DNA from: an uncultured Bacteroidales bacterium | Lineage (GTDB): Bacteria; Bacteroidota; Bacteroidia; Bacteroidales; UBA932 | Reading direction: 5' to 3' | Length of the DNA: 64,000 nucleotides | Assembly (NCBI GenBank): GCA_900318955.1 | Contig: ONMJ01000003.1 | Span: 59,394-123,393, forward strand | Shown here: one piece after another, positions 16,764-26,700 of the stretch | Numbering within the stretch: the stretch's first letter is position 1 | Layout: each line of letters begins with the position of its first letter | Position numbers and translations under genes: made by a program | Notes under the pieces: model-generated | The model's input: the letters and a program-made list of their open reading frames with translations, nothing else | What the model was told of the DNA's origin: nothing | The model's database searches: none

Positions 16764-17861
16764 ATGAAAGGCGGAATGGCTATAAGTACCGAAGGTTTCT
16801 CATTCTTCTTCGTGGCCGGAGTGGCAATAGGGGCAATACTGGCTAATAATACGACCCATTTTTATCTATTATCAGGCATTTCATTCGCCGCCGCGTGGCT
16901 TTTACTGGCCGCTTCCCTTCCGAAGCGCCTGCTACCGGATATGATAAGGATTGCGATACTCCCGTTTATGCTATTTGCAACCGGCTTTTTCACTGGTATT
17001 ACAGGGAGTGGAGTTTCCTCTCCCGATTCTATTACCTTTCCCGAAAAAGCCGCTCTCGGCACAGTTTCCCGCCTAAGGTCGCTGATAGACGAGATTCCTT
17101 TCGCTCACGAGGGTACTGCTCCCCTTTTAAAAGCACTGCTTACTGGTGACAAATCTTCTCTTTCGAAAGAGACTGTAGCAGTATTCCGATCAAGCGGCGC
17201 CTCCCATCTACTCGCTCTTTCCGGCCTTCACATCGGAATCATCTATCTCATTTTCAAAAGACTGACTTTCCTTTTTGGCAATTCCCCTTCCGCCAAGATC
17301 CTAAGAGGAGTAATAACCGTGCTATTTGCAGGTTTTTTCACACTCATGGTTGGAGGAAGCCCGTCGATTGTCCGCGCCTTTCTTTTCATCCTGATCAGCG
17401 AAGCGGCATCCCTGCTACATAGAAAGCGAGACAGTCTGAAAGTGCTCTGCCTTGCTCTTATCATCCAACTTTCCATCTCCCCGGAAGTAATCTTCTCCCT
17501 CGGTTTTCAGCTCTCCTACGCCGCCATGCTCGGGATATTCCTCATATTCCCATGGCTATCCTCTTTTTACCCAGGACCTTCTGGATACGACCCCATGCAT
17601 AAAATCTGGGAAGCAGCGGCGCTTTCGATCTCATGCCAGGTCACTACTGCCCCTATAGCCTGGCTTTACTTCCATTCTTTCCCTAAATACTTCCTTCTGA
17701 CGAACCTTCTCGCCATCCCCATGACAACTTGTTTAATAGGTACTTCTCTTCTCACAATCGTACTCTATGCTCTTGGGCTTTGTCCGCCTCTCTTTATCCA
17801 GCTGACCGACTTTCTCTCCCGCCTCCTGACCGGTATACTCTCAATAATCGGCTCAATGTAG
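16764..17861 (+). CDS. comEC: short ComEC/Rec2-like DNA-uptake channel protein
   Basis: A 365-residue membrane protein matching the ComEC competence domain. The key region SGASHLLALSGLHIGIIYL near 175-193 contains the conserved LSGLHIG motif, followed by MVGGSPSIVRAFLFI and FQLSYAAMLGIFL. Full ComEC proteins have an N-terminal OB-like DUF4131 domain and often a C-terminal metallo-beta-lactamase domain, about 650-750 residues in total. Here the OB region is reduced and nothing follows the channel core. The ATG at 16764 is chosen because the upstream extension from 16641 runs into ackA. Function in DNA uptake is inferred. Confidence 0.83.
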   Translation: MKGGMAISTEGFSFFFVAGVAIGAILANNTTHFYLLSGISFAAAWLLLAASLPKRLLPDMIRIAILPFMLFATGFFTGITGSGVSSPDSITFPEKAALGTVSRLRSLIDEIPFAHEGTAPLLKALLTGDKSSLSKETVAVFRSSGASHLLALSGLHIGIIYLIFKRLTFLFGNSPSAKILRGVITVLFAGFFTLMVGGSPSIVRAFLFILISEAASLLHRKRDSLKVLCLALIIQLSISPEVIFSLGFQLSYAAMLGIFLIFPWLSSFYPGPSGYDPMHKIWEAAALSISCQVTTAPIAWLYFHSFPKYFLLTNLLAIPMTTCLIGTSLLTIVLYALGLCPPLFIQLTDFLSRLLTGILSIIGSM

Positions 17862-17950
17862 GGCTGACCAAAGAGTGAGTGAGAAATAAAAGATCTAGGC
17901 CCAATTCTGCTTCGGCAGCAGACATTCAACCTCTGAGAGGTGCGAGGGAA

Positions 17951-18988
17951 TCAGAATCCCGGAGAAGACCAAACGCTCATCGAATCTGACTGGGTGGATG
18001 TGATCAGACAGGCCTCAACATCCGGGAGAGACAGTATCAGATCTTTTGCAGAATCGGGTCCTATTACCATGCAAAACGTTGCCAGCGCATCAGAGGAAGC
18101 CGCATCGGAAGAAACGACCGTCGCGCTTAGAAGACCATTGTCAGCAGGATAACCGGTCCGGGGGTCGATAGTATGGGCATATTTTCTGCCATCGCGAACA
18201 TAGAATTTGCGATAATTCCCGGAAGTAACTATACCACAAGGAGTTCCCTTACTTCTCCAAACCCCTTCGAGATCGGCTCCCGGAGAATTGTTCCCGTCCA
18301 CAGGGCGGTCGATTCCGACAGACCACGGACGTCCGTCCGGATTGACTCCCTTGCAAAAAATCTCTCCTATATCAACAAGCATATCCTTTACTCCAAGCTT
18401 AGAAAGATAGGCGGCAACCATATCGGCTGAGAGCCCCTGGGCGATTGCATTGTAATTAAGAACCGGAAGGGCGGCATCCCCGGAGAGGACGATGTCTGAA
18501 GGATTTAGAAAGCCGTCTTCACCGACCAGTGAAGAGATATCCTTTGAAAGCCGGCCCATACCGGAAGAGGCCACTGCAGAGCGGACATCCTCGTCCGATG
18601 GCATCTCCCCACTTTTAAAGCCGAATCCCCAAAGGTCAAAAACAGGGCCTGCGGCACAGTCAATCGCCCCTTCTGTCCTTTCATACCACGAATATGCAAG
18701 AGAGTACATATCGAGAAAAAGAGGATTCGGGCGTACCTTTTCCCCCCTATTGAAGGCTGAAAGGATTGATCCCTTATTATAACCGGAAAGAGTAGTGTCG
18801 ATAAGGGTCAGGACAGAATCAATCCCCTCACGGATTTTCTCAGGAGAGACCGCGACCCCATCCATGTTCAACTTTACCGTATAAGTACCTCCCTGCGCAT
18901 ATCCCTGGATCATCACATAACCGGTGTTGCGGCGACATGAAGGAATAAGGAGAAGTAATATGGTAAGAATGGTAAAGATTCTTTTCAT
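17951..18988 (-). CDS. apbE: FAD:protein FMN transferase (ApbE family lipoprotein)
   Basis: ApbE transfers FMN from FAD to threonine residues of exported or membrane proteins such as NqrB/NqrC and RnfG/RnfD. The 345-residue protein has a lipoprotein signal (LLLIPSC), the GYAQGGTYTVKL start of the domain, DLWGFGFKSGEMPSDEDV, NYNAIAQGLSADMVA, and the metal/FAD motif HTIDPRTGYPAD near 276-287. The start at 18988 is preferred because a TACCTTTG promoter box covers the alternative GTG at 19006. Confidence 0.93.
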   Translation of the reverse strand: MKRIFTILTILLLLIPSCRRNTGYVMIQGYAQGGTYTVKLNMDGVAVSPEKIREGIDSVLTLIDTTLSGYNKGSILSAFNRGEKVRPNPLFLDMYSLAYSWYERTEGAIDCAAGPVFDLWGFGFKSGEMPSDEDVRSAVASSGMGRLSKDISSLVGEDGFLNPSDIVLSGDAALPVLNYNAIAQGLSADMVAAYLSKLGVKDMLVDIGEIFCKGVNPDGRPWSVGIDRPVDGNNSPGADLEGVWRSKGTPCGIVTSGNYRKFYVRDGRKYAHTIDPRTGYPADNGLLSATVVSSDAASSDALATFCMVIGPDSAKDLILSLPDVEACLITSTQSDSMSVWSSPGF

Positions 18989-19005
18989 TTGGCAAAGTGT
19001 TTGCA

Positions 19006-19013
19006 CAAAGGTA
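19006..19013 (-). promoter_or_regulatory. predicted promoter (-7 box) of apbE
   Basis: TACCTTTG on the minus strand, 17 nt before the ATG at 18988. It rules out the upstream GTG start. Confidence 0.5.
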
Positions 19014-19065
19014 GGAGATTTCGTGGAAAATAACGATATTTGCAGAATCTATCAGATAAAGATTT

Positions 19066-20118
19066 ATGAAAAGAACTGGAAAATTGCTCATCCTTGCTCT
19101 CGCTGTTGCAGCAGTAGCTACGGTCTCGTGCAAAAAGGATGACAAGACGGATAGTACTCCATACGTGAGCGGCTCTGTGAGATTCGACCTCCCCCCTTAT
19201 GGAAGGATTGGCGATACTTTCACTATAGAGCCTTATGGAGGCTATAATCCGGATGGCAAAGATATATACTACTATTGCAGCTGCCCCGCTTTTGGGGTTG
19301 CCGATACAATCCGCTTCAACAAGAGCAAGATTGAGAAAGGAGAGGCTTCTTTCAAAATAACCATTCCGGATACCCTCGGTACATTCATCGTCACATGCGG
19401 AGCAAAGTCCGATGGCTATAACGCCATGACCAATACTGTGACCTTCACCTCCATTAATCCAGTACCCGGCGGTTCCATCACCGGCAACGGAATCTCATTC
19501 ACAGACGAGCATATCACTGATATGCGCAACACCTCTATCCCTACCGCCGAGCTTCAGTACTACTATACTACAATAGGCAACCTCAAATGGATGAAGCACA
19601 ACATGGCATACTATCCTTTCGGAGAAAAAGACACTTTCGGAGCCCCTTATCTAGACAGTGACGTAATGTCGTATGTCTTCGGAAGGTATTATACTTTTGA
19701 AGAAGCCCAGAAGGTTTGCCCCACAGGTTGGAGGCTTCCTACCAATGAAGAGTGGACAGCCGTAGCCAAAATATATACAGGGAAAGATACAGCATGGAGC
19801 GAGAGTATGGTCGGAGCAGCCGGGGCTTTCATGGCTGACGCCAGCTTCAACGGTGACAAGATGTGGGAATTCTGGCCTGCTGTCAAGATAACCAACGCTT
19901 CTTCGCTCTCATTCATCCCTGCTGGCTATGCCATCCACAATGACTCTTTTGTCAAGTTTATCGGTGCTGAAGATTATGCTGCATTCTGGACTTCTACAAC
20001 AACACCCGAAGGAAAAGCAGTCTACAGATACATCAATGTCCACCAGCCGGATATAATGTTCGGCACGGCGGACAAGACCAGTTTTGCCGCATCAGTGCGA
20101 TGCGTGAGCGAGTATTAG
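19066..20118 (+). CDS. FISUMP-domain lipoprotein
   Basis: A 350-residue lipoprotein (signal with lipobox VATVSCKK, Cys22). Residues about 30-135 look like an Ig/PKD-like beta domain. Residues about 165-350 match the Fibrobacter succinogenes major paralogous domain: GNLKWMKHNMAY, then the hallmark AQKVCPTGWRLPTNEEW, and a final SFAASVRCVSEY. FISUMP proteins are surface lipoproteins of unknown function frequent in gut and rumen Bacteroidota. It ends exactly where the convergent lolA-like gene ends. Confidence 0.87.
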   Translation: MKRTGKLLILALAVAAVATVSCKKDDKTDSTPYVSGSVRFDLPPYGRIGDTFTIEPYGGYNPDGKDIYYYCSCPAFGVADTIRFNKSKIEKGEASFKITIPDTLGTFIVTCGAKSDGYNAMTNTVTFTSINPVPGGSITGNGISFTDEHITDMRNTSIPTAELQYYYTTIGNLKWMKHNMAYYPFGEKDTFGAPYLDSDVMSYVFGRYYTFEEAQKVCPTGWRLPTNEEWTAVAKIYTGKDTAWSESMVGAAGAFMADASFNGDKMWEFWPAVKITNASSLSFIPAGYAIHNDSFVKFIGAEDYAAFWTSTTTPEGKAVYRYINVHQPDIMFGTADKTSFAASVRCVSEY

Positions 20119-20655
20119 TTATCTCAAATCCGTCACGACATAATCGGACCCTAGGGACTTCACATCCAGTGTGAAGTCCTTTTTTTCGCCCGAGGGGTCA
20201 GAAAAGACTATATGCTTAAGGACGAAGCGAGCCGAGGACTTCTCATCCAGGCGAAGGGTAAGATCGATAGAATCAGAGCTCGAGGAATTGACCTTGAGAT
20301 TATCCCCAAAGCCCTTGTAGGAGGAGATAATCAAGGCGGGATTGGTAATTACATCATCCTCGTCGACTTCCTCTACGAGGACTTCCTTGGCCTCATTATC
20401 CACCGTCCACCGAGTCTTACCGTCACTAAGCATGCTGAGCCCGAGGCCTGTCAGATTGAAACAATTGTCCTCTACGACCATTTTTCCGGAAGTAACCTCG
20501 TACATATCCGCCCCTTTAAGGGAGAGACGATAAGAATAGTCAAAAGAAACCCTATGACCGAGAGCCTTGTCCAGAAGCGGAATTCTCTCCTGGGCAAAAG
20601 CGGCAAAGCCCGTCAGGAAAAGGACTGCCGACAATAATACCTTGAATCTTTTCAT
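20119..20655 (-). CDS. LolA-like outer-membrane lipoprotein carrier
   Basis: A 178-residue periplasmic protein with a cleavable signal peptide (ending AAFAQ) and a LolA/LolB-like half-barrel pattern (FDYSYRLSLKGADMYEVTSGKMV, then KTRWTVDNEAKEVLVEEV). LolA carries lipoproteins from the inner to the outer membrane. Its location 9 nt after ftsK is the usual Bacteroidota arrangement. The codons for GEKKDFTLDVKS form, on the opposite strand, a perfect intrinsic terminator for the convergent FISUMP gene. Confidence 0.83.
   Translation of the reverse strand: MKRFKVLLSAVLFLTGFAAFAQERIPLLDKALGHRVSFDYSYRLSLKGADMYEVTSGKMVVEDNCFNLTGLGLSMLSDGKTRWTVDNEAKEVLVEEVDEDDVITNPALIISSYKGFGDNLKVNSSSSDSIDLTLRLDEKSSARFVLKHIVFSDPSGEKKDFTLDVKSLGSDYVVTDLR
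20155..20186 (+). terminator. intrinsic terminator of the FISUMP gene, inside the lolA-like gene
   Basis: Plus-strand arms GGACTTCACA and TGTGAAGTCC form a perfect 10-bp stem with loop TCCAG, followed directly by seven T. It starts 37 nt past the FISUMP stop and lies fully within the coding sequence of the minus-strand lolA-like gene. Read from the minus strand it is preceded, not followed, by the T/A run, so it should not stop lolA transcription. Confidence 0.85.
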
Positions 20656-20664
20656 AATACCCTC

Positions 20665-23073
20665 CTATTTTTGGAGGAAGTGGCTCAGAAGTTCATCCAG
20701 TTCGTTGAAGTCCTTCACGAGCACCTCCCTTGGTTTGGATCCCTGCTGAGGTCCGACAACTCCGGCTGCCTCCAGCTGATCCATTACCCTACCGGCTTTT
20801 GCATAACCCATGCCAAGCCGCCTTTGAAGGTCGGAAGTAGAGCCCCTCTGGGATGAGACGACAAGTCTCGCCGCCTCTTCGAAGCGCTCGTCGAGATTTT
20901 TCATATCGACCATTCCACCGCCTTCATCAGCGCTTTCCGGCTCCGGCTCCGGAAGATAATATGGAGTGTTATAAGACTTCTTGTATCCTCTCTGATCGCC
21001 GATATACTCTGTAATCTCGGTGATTTCGTCTCCATCGACATAGCCGCACTGGACCCTCTCCGTCTCTATGCCAGAATAAATCAGCATATCACCCTTACCA
21101 ATAAGCTTATCAGCGCCAGGGCTATCGAGAATCGTCGCAGAATCAACTCTTGAGGTAACCCTGAAGGCGATTCTCATAGGGAAGTTGGTCTTAATGAGAC
21201 CGGTAACGACATCTACGGTAGGCCTTTGGGTCGCGAGGATTACATGCAATCCTGCGGCTCGGCCCTTTTGGGCAAGACGAATGACGGAAGTCATGATACT
21301 GCGGCTGAGAGCCTTTGACTCAGGACCGGCACCGGTTGACATGGTAAGGTCGGCATACTCGTCAATTACCGTAACTATATAAGGAAGGAACTTATGCCCA
21401 TCAGTCGGAAGAAGGTGGCGGTCACGGTACTTGTCATTGTATCTCTTGATGTTGTTGACTCCCGCCTTACTGAGAAGTTCGTAACGCTCGTCCATCTCGA
21501 CACAGAGGGATTTCAGCACAGTGGCTGCATCCTTTGCATTCTTTACAATGGCTTTCTCCATCTCCTCCTGCTCGGAATCGGCGCTCGGGAGAACGGCCAG
21601 GTAGTGGTAAAGAAGGTTGCCGTAGGCGGAGAATTCGACCATTTTGGGGTCGATGAAAACAAACTTCAGCTCGGAAGGATGCTTGGCATACAGGAGAGAA
21701 GATACGATTACATTAAGACCGACTGATTTACCCTGTTTTGTCGCACCTGCGACAAGAAGATGGGGCGCATCAGAAAGGTCGAAAACTTTTACCTTCTGGG
21801 TAATTGTGTATCCTATGGCAACAGGGAGCTCATACTTGGATTCAATGAAGGCGGGATCCTTCAGGAGGGCCTTCAGAGGCACAATCGAAGGCTTGTCATT
21901 CGCCACCTCGATACCTACCGAATCCGAGAGGGTCACTATTCTCACACCACGCGCATTAAGGGACATTGCGATATCTTCCTGGAGGTTCTTGATCGATGCT
22001 ATCTTGACTCCCGGAGCAGGATAGACCTTATAAAGAGTGACAGTCGGGCCTACCACGGCCTCTACGTCCCTGACATCTATCCTATAGTTTGCAAGGGTAT
22101 TCCTGATCTTGAGGTTGTTGCGCTCCAGCTCGTCGCGGGAGACAATATGGCGCATGGACTCATAATCTCCGAGAAGGTCCACAGGAGGGAACTTGAATAA
22201 AGGAAGATCAGCTCTGTTGTCAATTCTCGGGAGAGGCTCCTTGGACTGGACATTCACATCGATTGTATCGTCGTCTGTCACAGTAAATGAGCCTTCCTCA
22301 GATGGCTGCTCCGCTACTTCTGAGGCAGGGCTGACTATGACCGGTTCCGGCTCAATTTCGGGCTCCAAATCCTCTGAAATGGCGATATTCTCAATGTTCT
22401 GCTCATAATTGTCATCCTCCTCCGAAATCGCCTGTCCTGCCTCTTCGGGGCCATCCATGTCAATAGAGGGATCTCCAGGATCCTCTTTAGGGAAGAGGAG
22501 TCTTGAGAAACGGGGACTTAACAGCATCAAATAGCCGACTGTAAGAAGAAGGGTGAGAATAGCTGTGACAACAAGCCCGATCAGATTGACAGAAGAAGAT
22601 ATCAAAGCGGCTCCAGCTCGTCCCCCAAGTCCACTGCCGAAAGCATTGGAAGCCCCTGCAAGAGGGGAAATAAGCGCCAAGATAATAGAAAAGAGGACAA
22701 CTCCGGTCAGTGAAAGAAGGCAAAGACGGCCAAGGGAAATCTTCGAGGGCCTCTTCAGCATCCAAGCTGCAAGAAGCGAGATAAAAGCAACTACTCCGAG
22801 AGAAGCAATGCCGAAACTCTTGGCGACAAGAAAGTCTGCCCATCTGAGTCCGGCTTTCCCTCCGAGATTGGCAACTCCCTCGGACTTATCCATCATATCC
22901 GGGTCGAGCAGAAGGCTCTGATCGGTCTTCCACGTAAAGAAATAAGACACAACGGAGATCAAGGTGAAAAGGGCGAGAATAGCGAGAAGTACTCCCCCTG
23001 TTTTCATCCATTTATCCGCCTTGTCTGGATCGATATGAATCCTCGAAGTGAAGAATTCCTTGATTCTTGCCAT
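20665..23073 (-). CDS. ftsK: DNA translocase FtsK/SpoIIIE
   Basis: FtsK pumps DNA at the division septum and activates XerCD at dif. The 802-residue protein has four membrane segments (about 25-45, 75-105, 112-135, 150-180), an acidic linker (about 200-290), the motor with Walker A GATKQGKSVGLN near 438-449, Walker B FVFIDPKMVEFS and the RLAQKGRAAGLHVILATQRP motif. The C-terminal winged-helix gamma domain (DLQRRLGMGYAKAGRVMDQL) recognises KOPS sites. It is in one run with DUF4290 and the lolA-like gene. Confidence 0.96.
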   Translation of the reverse strand: MARIKEFFTSRIHIDPDKADKWMKTGGVLLAILALFTLISVVSYFFTWKTDQSLLLDPDMMDKSEGVANLGGKAGLRWADFLVAKSFGIASLGVVAFISLLAAWMLKRPSKISLGRLCLLSLTGVVLFSIILALISPLAGASNAFGSGLGGRAGAALISSSVNLIGLVVTAILTLLLTVGYLMLLSPRFSRLLFPKEDPGDPSIDMDGPEEAGQAISEEDDNYEQNIENIAISEDLEPEIEPEPVIVSPASEVAEQPSEEGSFTVTDDDTIDVNVQSKEPLPRIDNRADLPLFKFPPVDLLGDYESMRHIVSRDELERNNLKIRNTLANYRIDVRDVEAVVGPTVTLYKVYPAPGVKIASIKNLQEDIAMSLNARGVRIVTLSDSVGIEVANDKPSIVPLKALLKDPAFIESKYELPVAIGYTITQKVKVFDLSDAPHLLVAGATKQGKSVGLNVIVSSLLYAKHPSELKFVFIDPKMVEFSAYGNLLYHYLAVLPSADSEQEEMEKAIVKNAKDAATVLKSLCVEMDERYELLSKAGVNNIKRYNDKYRDRHLLPTDGHKFLPYIVTVIDEYADLTMSTGAGPESKALSRSIMTSVIRLAQKGRAAGLHVILATQRPTVDVVTGLIKTNFPMRIAFRVTSRVDSATILDSPGADKLIGKGDMLIYSGIETERVQCGYVDGDEITEITEYIGDQRGYKKSYNTPYYLPEPEPESADEGGGMVDMKNLDERFEEAARLVVSSQRGSTSDLQRRLGMGYAKAGRVMDQLEAAGVVGPQQGSKPREVLVKDFNELDELLSHFLQK

Positions 23074-23078
23074 CCTCT

Positions 23079-23738
23079 TTATCTCTTTTTGTTCTTTTTA
23101 CGGTTGCGCCCTCCGCCGTTCTTTCCATTGAATCCCAGATTCATGCCCGGGCGGGAATAATTCATATCCTGGGAAACTTTGGCAAGCTGCATTCCTTCAG
23201 GAACGGTCACCCTGCCGCCTGAGAGCCTCTCAATATCCTGGAAGATAGTAGAATCTGCAACTGTATCCTTGTTCCAAATAAGGTACTGCTGTCTCATGTA
23301 GACCGCGAGAGAATGAATCATTGCCGTCTTGACCTCGCCTTCCGGCTCGGAAGCGATAAGATCGATGATGCTTTCAATGTTGCGGCCATAATGGCGGGCC
23401 TTGATCGGCTTGGTATTGAGAGGAATAGTCTCCGGCTTACTGTAGATATTCTCGGGAACCGGAGCGGGATAAGGAGAATCGATGTCAAGGTCATATCCAG
23501 CTATCATATAAAGATGATCCCAGAGCTTCTGGACATAGTTATCCTGCTGGTGAACCTGAGGGTTGAGCCTCTCCATCACCTTGACGATGGCGGCAGCCTG
23601 CTCGCTCCGCTTTGTCTTATCCTCGATAGCCTTCATCTGCTCGACCATATGGAGGACATTCCGTCCATACTCCGGCATCGAGAGCTTTTCCACTTCCGTA
23701 TTATAATATAACTTGATTGTATGTTCGTTAGCTTCCAT
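23079..23738 (-). CDS. DUF4290 domain protein
   Basis: A 219-residue soluble protein recognised as DUF4290, a family restricted to Bacteroidota with no assigned function. The conserved core covers about residues 8-180 (LYYNTEVEKLSMPEYGRNV, then KARHYGRNIESIIDLI). The last 20 residues are Gly/Asn/Lys/Arg rich and likely disordered or nucleic-acid binding. A TATATTTG box at 23764-23771 suggests its own promoter. It is often found beside ftsK or uracil-related DNA metabolism genes. Confidence 0.85.
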   Translation of the reverse strand: MEANEHTIKLYYNTEVEKLSMPEYGRNVLHMVEQMKAIEDKTKRSEQAAAIVKVMERLNPQVHQQDNYVQKLWDHLYMIAGYDLDIDSPYPAPVPENIYSKPETIPLNTKPIKARHYGRNIESIIDLIASEPEGEVKTAMIHSLAVYMRQQYLIWNKDTVADSTIFQDIERLSGGRVTVPEGMQLAKVSQDMNYSRPGMNLGFNGKNGGGRNRKKNKKR

Positions 23739-23763
23739 TTTGAATCGGAATTAGTGCAATATG

Positions 23764-23771
23764 CAAATATA
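23764..23771 (-). promoter_or_regulatory. predicted promoter (-7 box) of the DUF4290-ftsK-lolA unit
   Basis: TATATTTG on the minus strand, 25 nt before the ATG at 23738, in the 44-nt gap after addA. Confidence 0.5.
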
Positions 23772-23782
23772 AGGATTTACCT

Positions 23783-26700
23783 TCAATCTTCCTCGAAGAA
23801 ATCGTCTCCTTTTTCATTTATATACCAAAGAGTTGCCTTGACATCAGAATACCCCATGGCCTTGAACAGTCCGACATAGCGGCGAATCTGCTTCCGGTAC
23901 GACGGTTTACGCTCGCCGAATTTATAATCAACGATTCTTACAGCATCTCCGGAAATGATGACCCGATCCGGGCGGTGGAGGCTGCCGTCGGGCGCGATGA
24001 GAGTCATTTCATTGAGAATTCTGCTTCTCCCCTCCTTCTCTGGGAACCATCCGCGCGCCTTTACTCCCTCGATTTTACGGGAGAGGAATTCTACTACGCC
24101 CTTCAGCTCAGACTCCGGGATTTCTCCTTTGAAAACAGCCGCTTCAGCAGAGCCTTCAAGATCGGAAGGAACTGAAACTGAAGATAATATATCATGAAGG
24201 ACAATTCCTCTAAGCCTTCTCGGGGCATCCCCGTCCACATGGGACTCGGACATGAAAAACTCTCTTGCATCGGGGCTGAACCTAAGACGGTCACCCTCTG
24301 CCGAGGCGAATGACAGATACCTCACCGGCATCTTTTCGACAGTCCCCTTCTTCTCCTCTTTCGGGATGAAAACCTCCCCTATGAAATATCTCTTGACTCC
24401 TTCTTCCTCCTCCATCCCCATCCCCGGGAAAGTATCTGCGAAAGCCTCCAGATACGTAGACACATTACCGAACCGGGAAGGGCCGCCGATTACTTTGAGA
24501 TTGTACTTCGGACGGGTCATACCCACATACAAGATATTGAGATTGTCTATGTACTGACGGTTCGCCTCCTTCTTGTAATCTTCCTCAAACACGGTTCCGT
24601 CCGTTTTCGAGGACAGGTTGACCTTGTACGCACCGCTCTTGACATTCTCTGGAAGAGAAGATGTTGAAGAAGGCACGCACCAGTTCTCACTCGCTTTATA
24701 CAGGGTTATCTCTTCAGCGAATGGAAGAATCACATAGGGGAACTCAAGGCCCTTTGCCTTATGTATTGTCATCACTCTCACCGAATCTCCCGCATCCGGT
24801 GAACTGATTTTTGGAGAAGCTTCTTTCCACGAGGAGAGAAAATCGGAAAGGGAGTTGCCATTATTCGATGTCCATTCCTGGAGCCAATCCATAAACGACT
24901 GGATGAAAAGGCTTTCTGCATCGTATAAGGCCTCATCAACCTTCCTGAGGTCCCTCAGTATAGACTCGGCAAGATCGAAGATGGAACGATAAGACGATGG
25001 CACTTCAATGTCAAGCGACGATGCTAAAAAAGCCTCAACTCTCACCCTGTCTTCGAATTTAGGGGCATTTGAGAGGGACATCAAGGAGACAAGCCTCCTT
25101 ACTGTAACAGAACTTTTTATATTCAGTGAATCATCCGAAATAACCGGAATCCCATTTTCGATAAGATATGCCGCAACCTTAGCTCCGGCCTTGTTATCCC
25201 TCACCAGTACCGCAATATCGCTGAGATGTCCCCCTTTCTCCATGTAGCTCCTTATCGAGGAAAGAATCTCCCCCATTTCGGAATCTTTTTCCTCACAGAA
25301 AGAAAGAGAAACGCTTCCCTCAGCATCGTTGTCAACGTCTATAGTCTGACAGGCATCTGAATAAATGAGAGAAATGCTTTCCGGAGCCCTTCCAAGAGCA
25401 TTTTCAAGGGCTGGCGGAAGATAAGAGAAAAGACCGTTATTGAACTCCACAATCCTTCGGAGCGTACGATAATTGGAGGTAAGAGACTCGATACTTGCAG
25501 AATCCTTGTCAAATTCTTCAGAAAGAGAAGAAAGCAGATGCCAGTCAGAGTCACGGAAACGATAAATAGACTGCTTGACATCTCCTACCACGAGGTTCTC
25601 AAAGCCTTCGGACACACTGTTATGGACAAGCGGGCTGAAGTTCTGCCACTGGATTACCGATGTGTCCTGGAACTCGTCAAGAAGGAAATGGTCATACCTC
25701 GTACCGGTCTTCTCATAGACAAACGGGGCATCCGAGCCATCGATAATCTTCCGGAGAATGACGTTGGAGTCATCTATGCTTATCACATTCTTCTCTCTTT
25801 GAAGGGCGTTGAATTCTTTCTGGAGACGGGATGCAATTCCAAGATCAAAAAGGTTTTTCCGAATAAATTGGAGGGAAGAATAGGCCTTCATTCGGGGGCC
25901 CCTTAGAAGATCCACAAGATGAGAGTAAGCACTGAAGAACCCGGAATCCACCAGGGAACGCCAGCGGAGGCCGTTTTTATCTCCTCTGATACATGGGGTA
26001 TCCTCGGAATAATCGAAGAATTTCGAAGATGGAGACTCCACCTTATCGCCTTCTTTCAATTGGAGAAGGCCCTTTGTCCATAGCTGCTTAAGGTAATTGC
26101 CTTTCAGCTCCGACGCATCGACTCCGGCGGCATTCAGTGCCGAGACAACATCCTCCGCTCCCTTTCTCACATCGGCGATGAATGCATCCTCTATCCTCTT
26201 GCACTCCCTTTTTATAGCACGGATATTCTCGGGAGAATAAGTCTTGTCCACATCGATTCCATGGCTCTCCGTAACCGTTCTGAACTTCTCCGACTTAATG
26301 CTCTTCGCCATCTCGAGAAGATTCTCGTCCAGTTTGAACTTTTTACCCTGCTGAAGACCGTCCAGGACGTTTTCAGTAAGCCAAGCGAGCATTCCCGTAT
26401 CCTTTTCGGTCAGGGAGTCCAAAATCCTTTCGACACTCTCTTCGACAAGACTGTCCTTGTCGAGCTCCACCCTGTAGGAAGCGAATTGGCCAATCTCCCG
26501 CGCAAAGGACTTTAGAGTATGTTGGAAGAAACGGTCGATGGTACTTACAGAAAAAGCCGAATAATCATGAAGGATTGCCGTCAGATGCCGAAGGGCCTTT
26601 TTCTTGATTTCAGATTCGGACGAGCAAACGCCCTCTCCGAGAAGGCGAGGGGTATATTTTGACTTAGAAGGGTCGTTTGAAAGAATAAAGAGTTCCTTGA

